DNA of 64,000 bases from Mycolicibacterium bacteremicum. GTDB taxonomy: Bacteria > Actinomycetota > Actinomycetes > Mycobacteriales > Mycobacteriaceae. The DNA is taken from NCBI RefSeq assembly GCF_943913955.1, contig NZ_CALUAE010000012.1, forward strand, positions 32,545 through 96,544, given 5' to 3'. This document shows, piece by piece, positions 1-8,126 of the stretch (the first letter of the stretch is position 1; the number at the start of each line of letters is the position of its first letter). The position numbers were made by a program, and so were the translations under genes. Below the pieces are notes generated by a model that was not told the origin of the DNA, did no database searches, and saw only the letters and a program-made list of their open reading frames with translations.

Positions 1-37
1 TACCCGTGAGCTGCCTGCCCGAATCCGCGCTATTTTC

Positions 38-754
38 ATGCTCATGCTCATCCCCCGGCGCGACGCAGTGGCCCTGCGCTTCGCGGAACTGCTGCGTGAT
101 CTGGAGCGCAGCCAACCCAGCGATACCGAGACCGCGCTGCGGGAGCTCACCAGCAATGCCGCGGCCGCGCTGCCGGGTGCCGTATCGGCGAGTATCACGG
201 TCGCCACCCGCGAGGGCGAGGTGAAGTCGGTGGCCGCCACCGATTCGGTGGCCGACAAGATCGATGACATCCAGCGGCGCACCAAGCAGGGCCCCTGCCT
301 GGAGGCCGCCTGGGAGCAGCACACCATGCGCATCCGCGATATCGAGACCGAGCAGCGCTGGCCGGTGTTCTGCCAGGAAACCCAGCAGAACACCGCCATC
401 CGTTCGTCGCTGGCATTCCAGTTGTTCCGCAACCGCGACGCGATGGGCGCGCTGAACTTCTACAGCGACGTTGCCGACGCCTTCGACGACGACGCGGTCG
501 AACTCGGATTGATCCTGGCCACGCACACCGCGGTCGCCTGGAACCTGCTGGTGCGCGACGAGCAGTTCCGCAGCGCACTGGCCTCCCGGGATCTCATCGG
601 TCAGGCCAAGGGCATCCTGATGGAGCGGTTCGGCGTGGACGCGGCGGGCGCATTCGGCCTGCTGCGCCGGCTCTCCCAGGAGAGCAACACCCCGCTGGTG
701 GACCTGGCCGAACAGGTCATCGATTCCCGCCCCGAGGAGACCCCACCGACCTGA
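38..754 (+). CDS. GAF and ANTAR domain RNA-binding regulator
   Basis: The protein has 238 residues. A GAF-like sensor domain covers about residues 20-165 and a C-terminal ANTAR helical domain about 180-235, including DLIGQAKGILMERF. ANTAR domains bind paired hairpins in nascent RNA and act as antiterminators; GAF-ANTAR proteins of actinobacteria are usually cytoplasmic stress or ligand sensors. There is no receiver domain, so control would be through the GAF ligand. Two in-frame ATGs occur, at 38 and 44. A TATTTT hexamer at 31-36 would place a transcription start near 44, so a leaderless start at 44 is possible. The window begins just upstream, so the promoter is only partly visible. The family call is firm; the ligand and RNA targets are unknown. 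Confidence 0.9.
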   Translation: MLMLIPRRDAVALRFAELLRDLERSQPSDTETALRELTSNAAAALPGAVSASITVATREGEVKSVAATDSVADKIDDIQRRTKQGPCLEAAWEQHTMRIRDIETEQRWPVFCQETQQNTAIRSSLAFQLFRNRDAMGALNFYSDVADAFDDDAVELGLILATHTAVAWNLLVRDEQFRSALASRDLIGQAKGILMERFGVDAAGAFGLLRRLSQESNTPLVDLAEQVIDSRPEETPPT

Positions 755-765
755 GGACGAGGTCG

Positions 766-798
766 ACTTGGGTTCGATCCGGGCGGTTTGGGTAAACT
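766..798 (+). promoter_or_regulatory. Candidate promoter of the AraC gene
   Basis: TTGGGT at 768-773 and TAAACT at 793-798, 19 bp apart, fit a weak SigA-type promoter. The same stretch also reads as GGTT (771-774), 15 nt, GGGTAA (790-795), close to the mycobacterial SigF pattern. Either would give a leader of about 55 nt before the ATG at 857. Pattern matching only. Confidence 0.35.
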
Positions 799-856
799 GA
801 ACGCAACCGTGGGTTCAGGTACGACGCCCATCCGGCGCTTGCGCGATGGAGCCCTG

Positions 857-1837
857 ATGACGTCCGAACCCCTTGAGGCCGGCCCCGAGCGGGCAGGTAT
901 CAATTCCAACGATCCCGAGCTGATCCAGAAATACCTGGACCAGACCTACTCGACACGGTTCACGATCACCCGCCCCGAGGGTGTTGACCAGTCGGTTTGC
1001 TCGTGCACCCACTCCCGGGTCGATGTCGACACGTTCGCGATCGAAGAGATCAGCCACACCGGGCAGGTGCAGTTGCGCGCCGAGCATGTCCCAGCGGTCG
1101 TTGCCCTGTGCGTGCTGGGGGGCCGCGTCGAGGTGCAGCACGGCGGGTTCGCGGAGAGCGCCGAGCAGGGCCAGTGGATTCTCGCCTCCACCGGCCTCGG
1201 CGGGGTGCGGATCACGCTGACCGATGCCCAACTCCGCTCGGTGGTGGTGTCCAAGGCGCTGCTCGCCGAGGTCGCGGCCATCGACACCGAGTCTCCCGCG
1301 GTGCCGCGGTTCACCGGGTTGACCCCGGCGGGGACCACCAGCCACGCCCTCGATGCGACGGAGAGATTCCTGGACAGCCTGTTGACACCCGAAGTCGCTT
1401 CCGACGACCCGATCGTCCTGCGCTCGGCGGGCCGGATGCTGGCCAGCGCGGTGCTGAGCACCTTTCCCAATGATCTGCCCGCGGATTCACCGGATGTCGA
1501 TCCGAACGCCGACCAACCGGCGCTGCTGCGCCAGGCCGTCGCCTTCATCCAGGAGAACGCCTCGCGCGATATCAGCGTCCGCGATATCGCGGCCGCGCTG
1601 TACCTGTCGCCGCGCACCGTGCAGTACCTGTTCCGCCGGCATCTCAACACCACGCCGACGGCGTATCTGCGCACGATCCGGCTGGCGCAGGCCCGCAAGG
1701 AGCTGATCGCCGGTGACCGCTCGATGACCACCGTCGCCGCGACGGCGGCGCGCTGGGGTTTCGCCCACACCGGACGATTCGCGGTCTTGTACCGGCGCAC
1801 CTACGGGGAGAGCCCGCACGAGACGCTGCGCCGGTAG
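857..1837 (+). CDS. AraC family transcriptional regulator
   Basis: This 326-residue protein has an N-terminal AraC-binding-like beta domain (about residues 20-190) and a C-terminal double helix-turn-helix (about 225-325) with DIAAALYLSPRTVQYLFRRH and the second helix ending GESPHETLRR. The ATG at 857 is chosen because GGAG at 848-851 sits 5 nt upstream; an upstream in-frame start at 788 lacks a site and overlaps the promoter region. It is followed 132 nt later by a STAS gene and lies downstream of the ANTAR gene, so this end of the window is regulatory. The inducer and targets cannot be read from sequence. Confidence 0.88.
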   Translation: MTSEPLEAGPERAGINSNDPELIQKYLDQTYSTRFTITRPEGVDQSVCSCTHSRVDVDTFAIEEISHTGQVQLRAEHVPAVVALCVLGGRVEVQHGGFAESAEQGQWILASTGLGGVRITLTDAQLRSVVVSKALLAEVAAIDTESPAVPRFTGLTPAGTTSHALDATERFLDSLLTPEVASDDPIVLRSAGRMLASAVLSTFPNDLPADSPDVDPNADQPALLRQAVAFIQENASRDISVRDIAAALYLSPRTVQYLFRRHLNTTPTAYLRTIRLAQARKELIAGDRSMTTVAATAARWGFAHTGRFAVLYRRTYGESPHETLRR

Positions 1838-1969
1838 GCACGCCGCGCCGTGCGCACAATGGCCATGAACTGTCGTTCGGTGGATGTCGCTGCCGCGTAC
1901 CGTTGAGTCCGGTTCAGAAGCAGCCGTTCAGGTCGCCTCCGCGACAACCCGCTTCGTGTGAGGGCTGTC

Positions 1970-2338
1970 ATGACAGACACACTCCCCAGCATCACGTCGG
2001 TACCGCTCCGTTCGTCCCGGCAACGCCTGCAGATGGCCACCCAGTGGCAGGATCTCGACCTCGCGATCGTCACCGTCTCCGGTGACCTCGACGCCACCAC
2101 CACCGACGTCCTGCTCGACTACGCGCTGAGCAAGGTCGTGCTGTGCCACCGGATGGTGCTGGATCTGACGGATGTCGATTTCTTTGCCTGCGAGGGATAT
2201 TCGATGCTCAAGACGCTCGAGTGCCGATGCATCATGGCCGAGGTGGCGCTCACCGTGCTGACCGGCCCCGCGGTGCGGCGGGTGCTCAAGGTCTGCGAGT
2301 ACGCGGCGCGGCACGACGGGATGCCTGCCGGGATGTGA
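1970..2338 (+). CDS. STAS domain protein, atypical anti-anti-sigma-like
   Basis: A single STAS domain makes up this 122-residue protein. STAS proteins of the SpoIIAA/RsbV type capture anti-sigma factors and are switched off by phosphorylation of a serine in a D-S-[ST]-G loop. Here the corresponding loop reads DVDFFACEGYSML, so the aspartate and phospho-serine positions are alanine and cysteine. The protein may therefore be constitutively active, redox-sensitive, or bind something else. The ATG at 1970 is preferred over the GTG at 1958 because a GAGGG site precedes it. No anti-sigma kinase gene is adjacent; the neighbours are an AraC regulator and an F420-type oxidoreductase. The fold call is good, the partner is unknown. 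Confidence 0.8.
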   Translation: MTDTLPSITSVPLRSSRQRLQMATQWQDLDLAIVTVSGDLDATTTDVLLDYALSKVVLCHRMVLDLTDVDFFACEGYSMLKTLECRCIMAEVALTVLTGPAVRRVLKVCEYAARHDGMPAGM

Positions 2339-2365
2339 TGCGGTCGCCCCGGTGTTGGAACCGGG

Positions 2366-3244
2366 GTGACGAAGATCAGGTTCGGTATCGCCGTCGACGG
2401 CTCGACGGACCCGGCCGGGCTGGCCGGCATCGTCGACAGCCTTGAGCAGGCCGGGGTCGACTCGCTGTGGTTCCCGGAGCTGGTCTACTCCCCGGCGGTG
2501 GATCCCACCGTGGGAATGGCCTACGCGCTGGCCCGTACGGAGAAGCTGAAGGTCGGCACCTCGGTGGCGATCCTGCCCGGTCGCAATCCGGTGCTGGTGG
2601 CCAAACAGCTGCTCTCGCTCAGCGCCCTGGCGCCGGGGCGGGTGCTGCCGGTGTTCGGTCTGCAGGCCGCACGAGTTGAGGAGCGCCGGCTGTTCCCGGT
2701 CCCGCACGGTCGCCGGGCCGACCTGTTCGACGAGTCGCTGCGGCTGCTGCGTGCCGCGCTCGGCGGCGGCGAGGTGTCCTTCCGGGGTGACTATTTCGAC
2801 CTGGACTTGCGCCTCGATGCCGGCCCCAGACCGCTGGATGTCTGGATCGGTGGCGCCGCCGCCGCGGCGCTGCGCCGCATCGGTCGGTACGGCGACGGCT
2901 GGCTGGGTAGCTTCCTGACCCCGACGCAGGCCGGTCACGCGCGGGAGACGATCATCGCCGCCGCCGCGGAGGCCGGGCGCACCATCGAGGACGACCATTT
3001 CGGCATCACCCTGTTGTTCGCCGACGGCGGGGTCCCGCCACATGTGCACGATGTGCTGCGCGGGCAGCGACCGGACACCGATCCGGCCGAACTGATCTCG
3101 GACAGCTGGCCGGACCTGCACCGAAAAATCGACGGGTATCTCGACGCCGGGCTGTCCAAATTCGTCATCTCCGCCGTCGGCACCCCCTCGGCCCGATCGT
3201 TCATCGACCGCTTCGTCACCGAATTGCTGCCGCGCCAGAACTGA
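2366..3244 (+). CDS. LLM class F420-dependent oxidoreductase
   Basis: This 292-residue luciferase-like monooxygenase-family protein starts at a GTG, 27 nt after the STAS gene. The TIM-barrel signatures KIRFGIAVDGSTD (N-terminus), LKVGTSVAILPGRNP and DVWIGGAAAAALRRIGRYGDGWLG are typical of mycobacterial coenzyme F420-dependent oxidoreductases, which move hydride between F420 and varied substrates in the cytosol. The substrate is not predictable. The length is normal for the family. It may be cotranscribed with the STAS gene, since spacing is short and there is no hairpin between them. Confidence 0.85.
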   Translation: MTKIRFGIAVDGSTDPAGLAGIVDSLEQAGVDSLWFPELVYSPAVDPTVGMAYALARTEKLKVGTSVAILPGRNPVLVAKQLLSLSALAPGRVLPVFGLQAARVEERRLFPVPHGRRADLFDESLRLLRAALGGGEVSFRGDYFDLDLRLDAGPRPLDVWIGGAAAAALRRIGRYGDGWLGSFLTPTQAGHARETIIAAAAEAGRTIEDDHFGITLLFADGGVPPHVHDVLRGQRPDTDPAELISDSWPDLHRKIDGYLDAGLSKFVISAVGTPSARSFIDRFVTELLPRQN

Positions 3245-3285
3245 GCGATGTCACGTTCCCGCCGGGCGTGAAAGGATGCTCGGCG

Positions 3286-6066
3286 ATGATCGCGCTCGCC
3301 GGCCGCAGCACCGAATGCCAGGTCCTCGACGACCTGCTGCGCACCGTCCGGTCCGGCGGCAGCGAGGTGCGGGTCCTGCTCGGGCAGGCCGGCGTCGGCA
3401 AGACCGCGCTGCTCGACCATGTGCGCGCCGCCGCCACCGACTTCCGGGTGCTCGGCGCCACCGGTATCGAATCCGACATGGAGCTGGCGTTCGCCGGTCT
3501 GCAGCAGGTGTGCGCACCCATCCTGGATCTGCGCCACAGCCTGCCCGCGCCGCAGCGGGCGGCGCTGGAGAGCGCCTTCGGTCTCAGCGATACCGCGCCC
3601 GCGCCGGACCGGTTCCTGGTCGGGCTCGCCGTCATCGGACTGGTGGCGGCCGCCGCCGCGCAGCGGCCGGTGCTGCTGATCGTCGATGACGTGCAGTGGC
3701 TGGACACCGTGTCGGCCCAGACGCTGTTCTTCGTGGCGCGCCGGCTGCCCGCCGCGCCGGTCTGCCTGATGCTCGCCCTGCGCACCCCGATCGACGGGAT
3801 CGCCGGACTGCCCGCCATGGCGGTCACCGGGTTGAGCGATGACAGCGCGCGCGAACTGCTCGCGACGGTGTTCCCCGGGCGCCTGGACCCGGCCGTCGGA
3901 GACCGCATCATCGCCGAAGCGCGCGGTAATCCGCTTGCGCTGCTGGCCATCTCGAAGGATCTCAGCGCCGTTGACCTGGCCGGGGGTTACCAGCGACCCG
4001 ACCGCAGACCGGTCGTCGCCGAGATCGAGGACCACTACCTGGCTGCCCTGCAGTCGTTGCCCGTCGAATCGCGCCTCGTGCTGCTGCTCGCCGCCTCCGA
4101 ACCGGTCGGCGATCCCTCGCTGCTGCGCCGCGCGATGGACGCGCAGGGACTGCCCGCCTCGGCCGCCACCGCTGCCGCCGACGCCGGCCTGATCACCGTC
4201 GGCACCCGGGTGCAGTTCCAACACCCGTTGGCCCGCAGCGTCACCTACCATTCGGCCACGGTGGACCAGCGGCGCGCCGCCCATGCGGCCCTGGCGTCGA
4301 GCACCGACCCGGCCCTCGACCCGGATCGCCGGGCCTGGCATCGTGCGCTGGCCGCCGACAGCGTCGACGCGGACGTGGCCGACGAACTCGAGACCTCGGC
4401 CCGGCGGGCCCGGCAACGTGGCGGCACTGCCGCGGCAGCAGCCTTTCTCACCCGCGCCGTCGAGCTGACACCCGAGCCGTCGGTCCGCGGGACCCGTGCG
4501 CTGGCCGCCGCCGAGGCACACCGCGAGGTTGCATCGTTCGAGGCCGCCCGCCAGCTGCTGGACACCGCCCAGCTGTGCCCACTCACCGACCCCGAGCTGG
4601 TCCGGCTGGCACAGCTGAGCACCCGGTTGGCATTCGTCGCGGCCAGGACCGGTGGCGACGCGCAGGCCCTACTGGCCGCAGTCGACCGGTTCCGCACGGT
4701 CGCAGCACAATTGGAGACACTGAACCCGGGCATGGCCACCGAGGCATACCTGGAGGCGATGAGCGCCGCCATGTACCTGGGCCGGCACGGTGCGGGCAAG
4801 GCCGCCGAGATCGGCGCCGCGGCCCGGACCGCGCTCGCCGCTACGCCGCCTGCCGACGCGCTCGGGCAGGTCACCCGCGCCCTGGCCGACCGGCTGGCGC
4901 TCGGCGCCGCGGCCGCCATGCCCGCCGTGCACGCCGCACTCGAAGCCCTCAAGACCGCGGGCCGCGACGAGGCCGCCGGACAGGGCTCGCACTGGTTCTG
5001 GCTCGGGTTCCCGATCGTGCACGAATCGCTGATCCACGAGGCCTGGGATGACGAGGGCTGGCACGACATCTCCACCTGTGCAGTGCAGTTGGCCACCGAT
5101 CGCGGCGCCCTGGCCCTGTTGCCGGCGTCCCTGCTGGCCCAGGCCGGCTCCCGAATGGAGGCCGGCGAACTGGCCGCCGCCAAGGATCTGGTGGCCAGGG
5201 CGCACGAGATCTCGGTGGCGACCGGGTACACACCGCCGCGCTATCACCGACTGGTCCTGTCGGCCTGGTCGGGTGACGAGGCCGAGGCGTCGCGGCTCAT
5301 CGCCGGCGCGCTCACCGCGAGCACCGCCCGCGGTGAGGGCCGCATCACCGGACTTGCGCATTACGGCGCCGCGGTCCTGAACAACGGCAAGGGGCGGTAC
5401 CCGGAGGCGCTCGAGGCGGCGCTACTGGCCTTCGAGTACGAGGATCTGGGCTTCTACAACGAGATGTTGATCGAGCTCATCGAGGCCGCCGCCCGGTCCG
5501 ACCAACCCGAACGTGCCGCCGAGGCGATGGATCGTCTGCAGGCGCGCACGCTGGCCGCCGCAACACCCCGCGCGCTGGGATCATTGGCGCGGTCCCGCGC
5601 CCTGCTCACCGATGGCCCGGGCGCCGCCGCGCTGTACGTCGAGGCCCTCGAGCACTTCGGCCGGACCCGGCAGGCGGTCCACGTCGCGCGGACCCGGCTG
5701 GTCTACGGGGAGTGGTTGCGCCGCAACCGCGCCGCCAAACAGGCCCGCGCGGAGTTGCGCGCGGCGCACGAGTCGCTGCACCGGATGGGCGCCGTCGGAT
5801 TCGCCGAGCGGGCCCGCCGAGAGCTGCAGGCCGCCGGGACCAAGACCCGCAAGGAGCCGACCACCGCCGGTGATCAGTTGACCGCCCAGGAACTGCAGAT
5901 CGCGCAGCTGGCCGGCCGGGGCCTGACGAATCAGGAGATCGCCGGCCGGCTGTTCATCAGCGCCCACACCGTGGAGTATCACCTGCGCAAGGTGTTCGCC
6001 AAGCTCGGCATCCGGTCCCGCCGCGAGCTCAGGAACGCCGACGCCGTCACTGATCGGCCCATATGA
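3286..6066 (+). CDS. LuxR family regulator with N-terminal AAA ATPase (LAL type)
   Basis: This 926-residue protein combines an N-terminal P-loop ATPase (Walker A GQAGVGKT at 33-40, Walker B-like LLIVDDVQWLD around 130), a long helical TPR-like middle part, and a C-terminal LuxR helix-turn-helix (about 855-920, LTAQELQIAQLAGRGLTNQE then HTVEYHLRKVFAKLGI). LAL (MalT-type) regulators use ATP and an inducer to oligomerise and activate promoters. The ATG at 3286 is preferred since AAAGG at 3271-3275 precedes it; GTG at 3268 is an alternative. Its 3' end overlaps the convergent nitroreductase gene by 20 bp (6047-6066). The adjacent cupin-SDR/nitroreductase operon is the natural first candidate target. 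Confidence 0.88.
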   Translation: MIALAGRSTECQVLDDLLRTVRSGGSEVRVLLGQAGVGKTALLDHVRAAATDFRVLGATGIESDMELAFAGLQQVCAPILDLRHSLPAPQRAALESAFGLSDTAPAPDRFLVGLAVIGLVAAAAAQRPVLLIVDDVQWLDTVSAQTLFFVARRLPAAPVCLMLALRTPIDGIAGLPAMAVTGLSDDSARELLATVFPGRLDPAVGDRIIAEARGNPLALLAISKDLSAVDLAGGYQRPDRRPVVAEIEDHYLAALQSLPVESRLVLLLAASEPVGDPSLLRRAMDAQGLPASAATAAADAGLITVGTRVQFQHPLARSVTYHSATVDQRRAAHAALASSTDPALDPDRRAWHRALAADSVDADVADELETSARRARQRGGTAAAAAFLTRAVELTPEPSVRGTRALAAAEAHREVASFEAARQLLDTAQLCPLTDPELVRLAQLSTRLAFVAARTGGDAQALLAAVDRFRTVAAQLETLNPGMATEAYLEAMSAAMYLGRHGAGKAAEIGAAARTALAATPPADALGQVTRALADRLALGAAAAMPAVHAALEALKTAGRDEAAGQGSHWFWLGFPIVHESLIHEAWDDEGWHDISTCAVQLATDRGALALLPASLLAQAGSRMEAGELAAAKDLVARAHEISVATGYTPPRYHRLVLSAWSGDEAEASRLIAGALTASTARGEGRITGLAHYGAAVLNNGKGRYPEALEAALLAFEYEDLGFYNEMLIELIEAAARSDQPERAAEAMDRLQARTLAAATPRALGSLARSRALLTDGPGAAALYVEALEHFGRTRQAVHVARTRLVYGEWLRRNRAAKQARAELRAAHESLHRMGAVGFAERARRELQAAGTKTRKEPTTAGDQLTAQELQIAQLAGRGLTNQEIAGRLFISAHTVEYHLRKVFAKLGIRSRRELRNADAVTDRPI

Positions 6067-6700
6067 CGTTGTGCCCGAGCGCGTTCCGCGGAATCGCCAG
6101 GTTGTTGGCGGGGAAGTCCGGATCGGCGTAGCCGATGCTGACCCCGCACAGGATCGTCAGTTCCTCCGGGATGTCGAGCTGCTCGCGGACCAGATCCGGG
6201 TACAGCGCGGTCGACACCTGCACACAACTGTCGATACCCCGTTCGGTGAGCGCCAGCAGCAAGGTCTGCAGGAACATGCCCACGCCCAGGGCATCGGGCA
6301 GCCCAAGATCGCGGTGCATGCAGACCATCGCGGCCACCGGCGCGCCGAAGAACTCGAAGTTGCGCAACTGGGCGGTCCAGCGGGCATCCGCATCGTCGCG
6401 GGCCACCCCCATCGATCCGTAGACCAGCGCGCCGAGCTCGCGGCGCAGCGGGGCGAACGAATCCGGTAGCCCGAGATTGGCCGGCGGGTCGGTCCGGGCC
6501 GCGGTGGACAGGGCGGCAGCCAGCTTGTCCCGGCGGGGGCCGGTGGCCAGATACACCCGCCACGGCTGCACGTTGGAATTCGATGGTGCCCGCATGGCCA
6601 GTTCCAGCGATTCCTGCAGCAGTTCCTGCGGAACCGGCCTGTCGGTCAGGAACTTTCGCGTCGATCGGCGGCGCGCCACGATGTCGGTGAACGTGCTCAT
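6047..6700 (-). CDS. Nitroreductase family protein
   Basis: The 217-residue protein has the FMN-dependent nitroreductase fold: RRRSTRKF near the N-terminus and APSNSNVQPWRVYLATG, which builds the FMN phosphate and substrate pocket. Family members reduce nitroaromatics, quinones or other electron-poor compounds with NAD(P)H, in the cytosol. It starts at 6700 and its ATG overlaps the stop of the upstream cupin-SDR gene by 4 bp, so the two are probably one translationally coupled operon. At the 3' end it runs 20 bp into the end of the convergent LAL gene. The physiological substrate is unknown. Confidence 0.88.
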   Translation of the reverse strand: MSTFTDIVARRRSTRKFLTDRPVPQELLQESLELAMRAPSNSNVQPWRVYLATGPRRDKLAAALSTAARTDPPANLGLPDSFAPLRRELGALVYGSMGVARDDADARWTAQLRNFEFFGAPVAAMVCMHRDLGLPDALGVGMFLQTLLLALTERGIDSCVQVSTALYPDLVREQLDIPEELTILCGVSIGYADPDFPANNLAIPRNALGHNVIWADQ

Positions 6701-7836
6701 CGGGCACCGAGCCAGTCCGCCAGCCGGGTGGGTGCCAGTTCGGCTCCGGCACCGGTGACCAGGCTGGTCTCGGTGACCGGGGTGCCGAAGTAGGTGGCCG
6801 TCGGATCGGTGCGGATGTGCAGGTTCTGCTGAGGCAGAACGGCTGCGGCCAGCGCGGCGAACGTCATCTTCTCCGGCCCGCCGATGTCGTGCACGCCGTA
6901 GCGCGGCGCTTCGGTGGCCACCCGGGCGAGCACGGCCGTCACATCGGCCGTGGCGATCGGCTGGATCAGCGCGTCGGGGGCGTGCACCTGGTCGCCGTCG
7001 ACCAGCGCGCCCGCGATCATCTCGGTGAACTCGTGGAACTGGGTGGCCCGCACGATGGTGTAGGGCACGCCCGAGGCGGCGATAGTGTTCTCCTGCAACA
7101 CCTTTCCCTGCAGATAGCCACCACCCTGCAGACCGTCGACGCCGACGATCGACAGCAGGACGTAGTGGCCCACACCGGCCTTCTTCGCCGCACCACTGAC
7201 ATTGGCCGAGGTGGCGGTGAAGAACGCCAGCGCCGCGTCATCCTCCATGGTCGGCGAGTTCAGGACGTCGATGACGACATCCGCTCCGGCCAACGCCTCG
7301 TCGAGCCCGGTGCCCAGCGCCGCGTCCACCCCGCTGTGCCGCGATGCGCCGGTGACGTGGTGCCCGGCGGCGGTCAGGGCGTCGACGAGTTGCCGACCGA
7401 TCTGGCCGGTGGCGCCGACGACGGTGATGTTCTTCGCGGTCGCGCGGCGGTCCTTGCGGGCCTCGAGTTCGTCCTCGTCGACGAGGACGAACATCTCCTG
7501 CCCCGGTGTGCACAGCATCGTGACCAGGAACCGCAACGGGACATCGTCGCGATTGTTGGCGTCGGAATAGTGGATGACATCCCCACCGGGCTCCCAGAAG
7601 GCCTCGCCGGCCTTGATGATGCGGGGAGCTTCCCCCTCGAGCTCGAAGAGCATCTCGCCCTCCAGGACGTAGCCGAAGCACGGTCCGCCCGGATGCCGAT
7701 GCGGGGGTGCACCGCGATCGCCGGGCCCCCACTCGATGATCGCCGTCATCGCATGAGCGTCGGCGGGGATGAACGGCGGCTGCACGCCCTGGATGACCGT
7801 CATGGCCTTGTTGAGCTTGGCGAGCACATCTGACAT
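6697..7836 (-). CDS. Cupin-SDR (NmrA-like) fusion oxidoreductase
   Basis: One uninterrupted 379-residue frame joins two folds normally found as separate proteins. Residues about 1-115 form a cupin with metal-ligand-type motif PPHRHPGGPCFGYVLEGE and a second block EPGGDVIHY. Residues about 135-379 form an atypical short-chain dehydrogenase of the NmrA type with NAD(P) motif VVGATGQIGRQ. The ATG at 7836 is preceded by a GAAAGGGAAAG ribosome site. The gene precedes the nitroreductase gene with a 4-bp overlap. Upstream lie a terminator hairpin and an 18-mer shared with the NDH-like gene at 40679. A redox or stress-quinone role is a guess from the neighbours. Confidence 0.85.
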   Translation of the reverse strand: MSDVLAKLNKAMTVIQGVQPPFIPADAHAMTAIIEWGPGDRGAPPHRHPGGPCFGYVLEGEMLFELEGEAPRIIKAGEAFWEPGGDVIHYSDANNRDDVPLRFLVTMLCTPGQEMFVLVDEDELEARKDRRATAKNITVVGATGQIGRQLVDALTAAGHHVTGASRHSGVDAALGTGLDEALAGADVVIDVLNSPTMEDDAALAFFTATSANVSGAAKKAGVGHYVLLSIVGVDGLQGGGYLQGKVLQENTIAASGVPYTIVRATQFHEFTEMIAGALVDGDQVHAPDALIQPIATADVTAVLARVATEAPRYGVHDIGGPEKMTFAALAAAVLPQQNLHIRTDPTATYFGTPVTETSLVTGAGAELAPTRLADWLGAR

Positions 7837-7899
7837 GGGCTTTCCCTTTCTCGGCGAGTTACCGATACGAGATTCGCACCGGGAGGGAGGCCCCTGAAT

Positions 7900-7917
7900 C
7901 ACGGAAAACCCGTAGTC
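7900..7917 (-). repeat. 18-mer shared with 40600-40617
   Basis: On the minus strand this reads GACTACGGGTTTTCCGTG, identical to 40600-40617 on the plus strand. It lies 63 nt upstream of the cupin-SDR start; the other copy lies 61 nt upstream of the NDH-like start, in the same relative orientation. Each copy forms the 3' arm and T-tract of a hairpin. It may be a terminator/attenuator end or a regulator site (ACTACGG-N5-CCGTGRT is an imperfect dyad). Confidence 0.8.
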
Positions 7918-7944
7918 GCATCCGTGGTGGACGCGACTACGGGT
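7905..7944 (-). terminator. Rho-independent type terminator of the tiny acidic gene
   Basis: A 12-bp perfect stem (7908-7919 with 7933-7944) is extended by TCC/GGA after an A-C mismatch and closed by a 5-nt loop. On the minus strand it is followed by TTTT. It starts 16 nt past the stop of the 7960-8082 gene, the classic place and form for an intrinsic terminator. Confidence 0.75.
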
Positions 7945-7959
7945 CAGCGCAGCGGCGAG

Positions 7960-8082
7960 TTACGTCTCGGAGTCCTCGGGTGCGTCGGTCGGCAGCGCCT
8001 CGGCCCCCGGAGTGGCCGGCGTGGTGAGCACCTCGTCCTCGTCGGTGTGGATTTCGGTCGGTTTCGGATCTTGAGTGGTCAT
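7960..8082 (-). CDS. Tiny acidic hypothetical protein (40 aa)
   Basis: This short frame encodes 40 residues starting MTTQDPKPTEIHTDEDEVL and ending EDSET. It is strongly acidic and rich in Thr, Pro, Asp and Glu, with no cysteine, no hydrophobic segment and only one aliphatic stretch, so it is probably unstructured. It would be missed by length cut-offs. Support for a real gene is indirect: an ATG start, codon choice consistent with the GC-rich background, and an intrinsic-type terminator hairpin with a T-tract beginning 16 nt after the TAA stop. The ribosome site is weak. I do not recognise a family or function. It sits between the DUF7373 lipoprotein gene and the cupin-SDR operon, on the same strand. 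Confidence 0.5.
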   Translation of the reverse strand: MTTQDPKPTEIHTDEDEVLTTPATPGAEALPTDAPEDSET

Positions 8083-8126
8083 GTGCGTACCGGTACCCGT
8101 CTTCCCGGCCGGCCAATCCCGTCGGC

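Noticed and set aside
2935..4521. Open frame of 528 codons on the minus strand
   Set aside because: It is opposite the F420-type and LAL genes, has no family features and a biased Gly/Gln/Arg composition; a GC-driven shadow.
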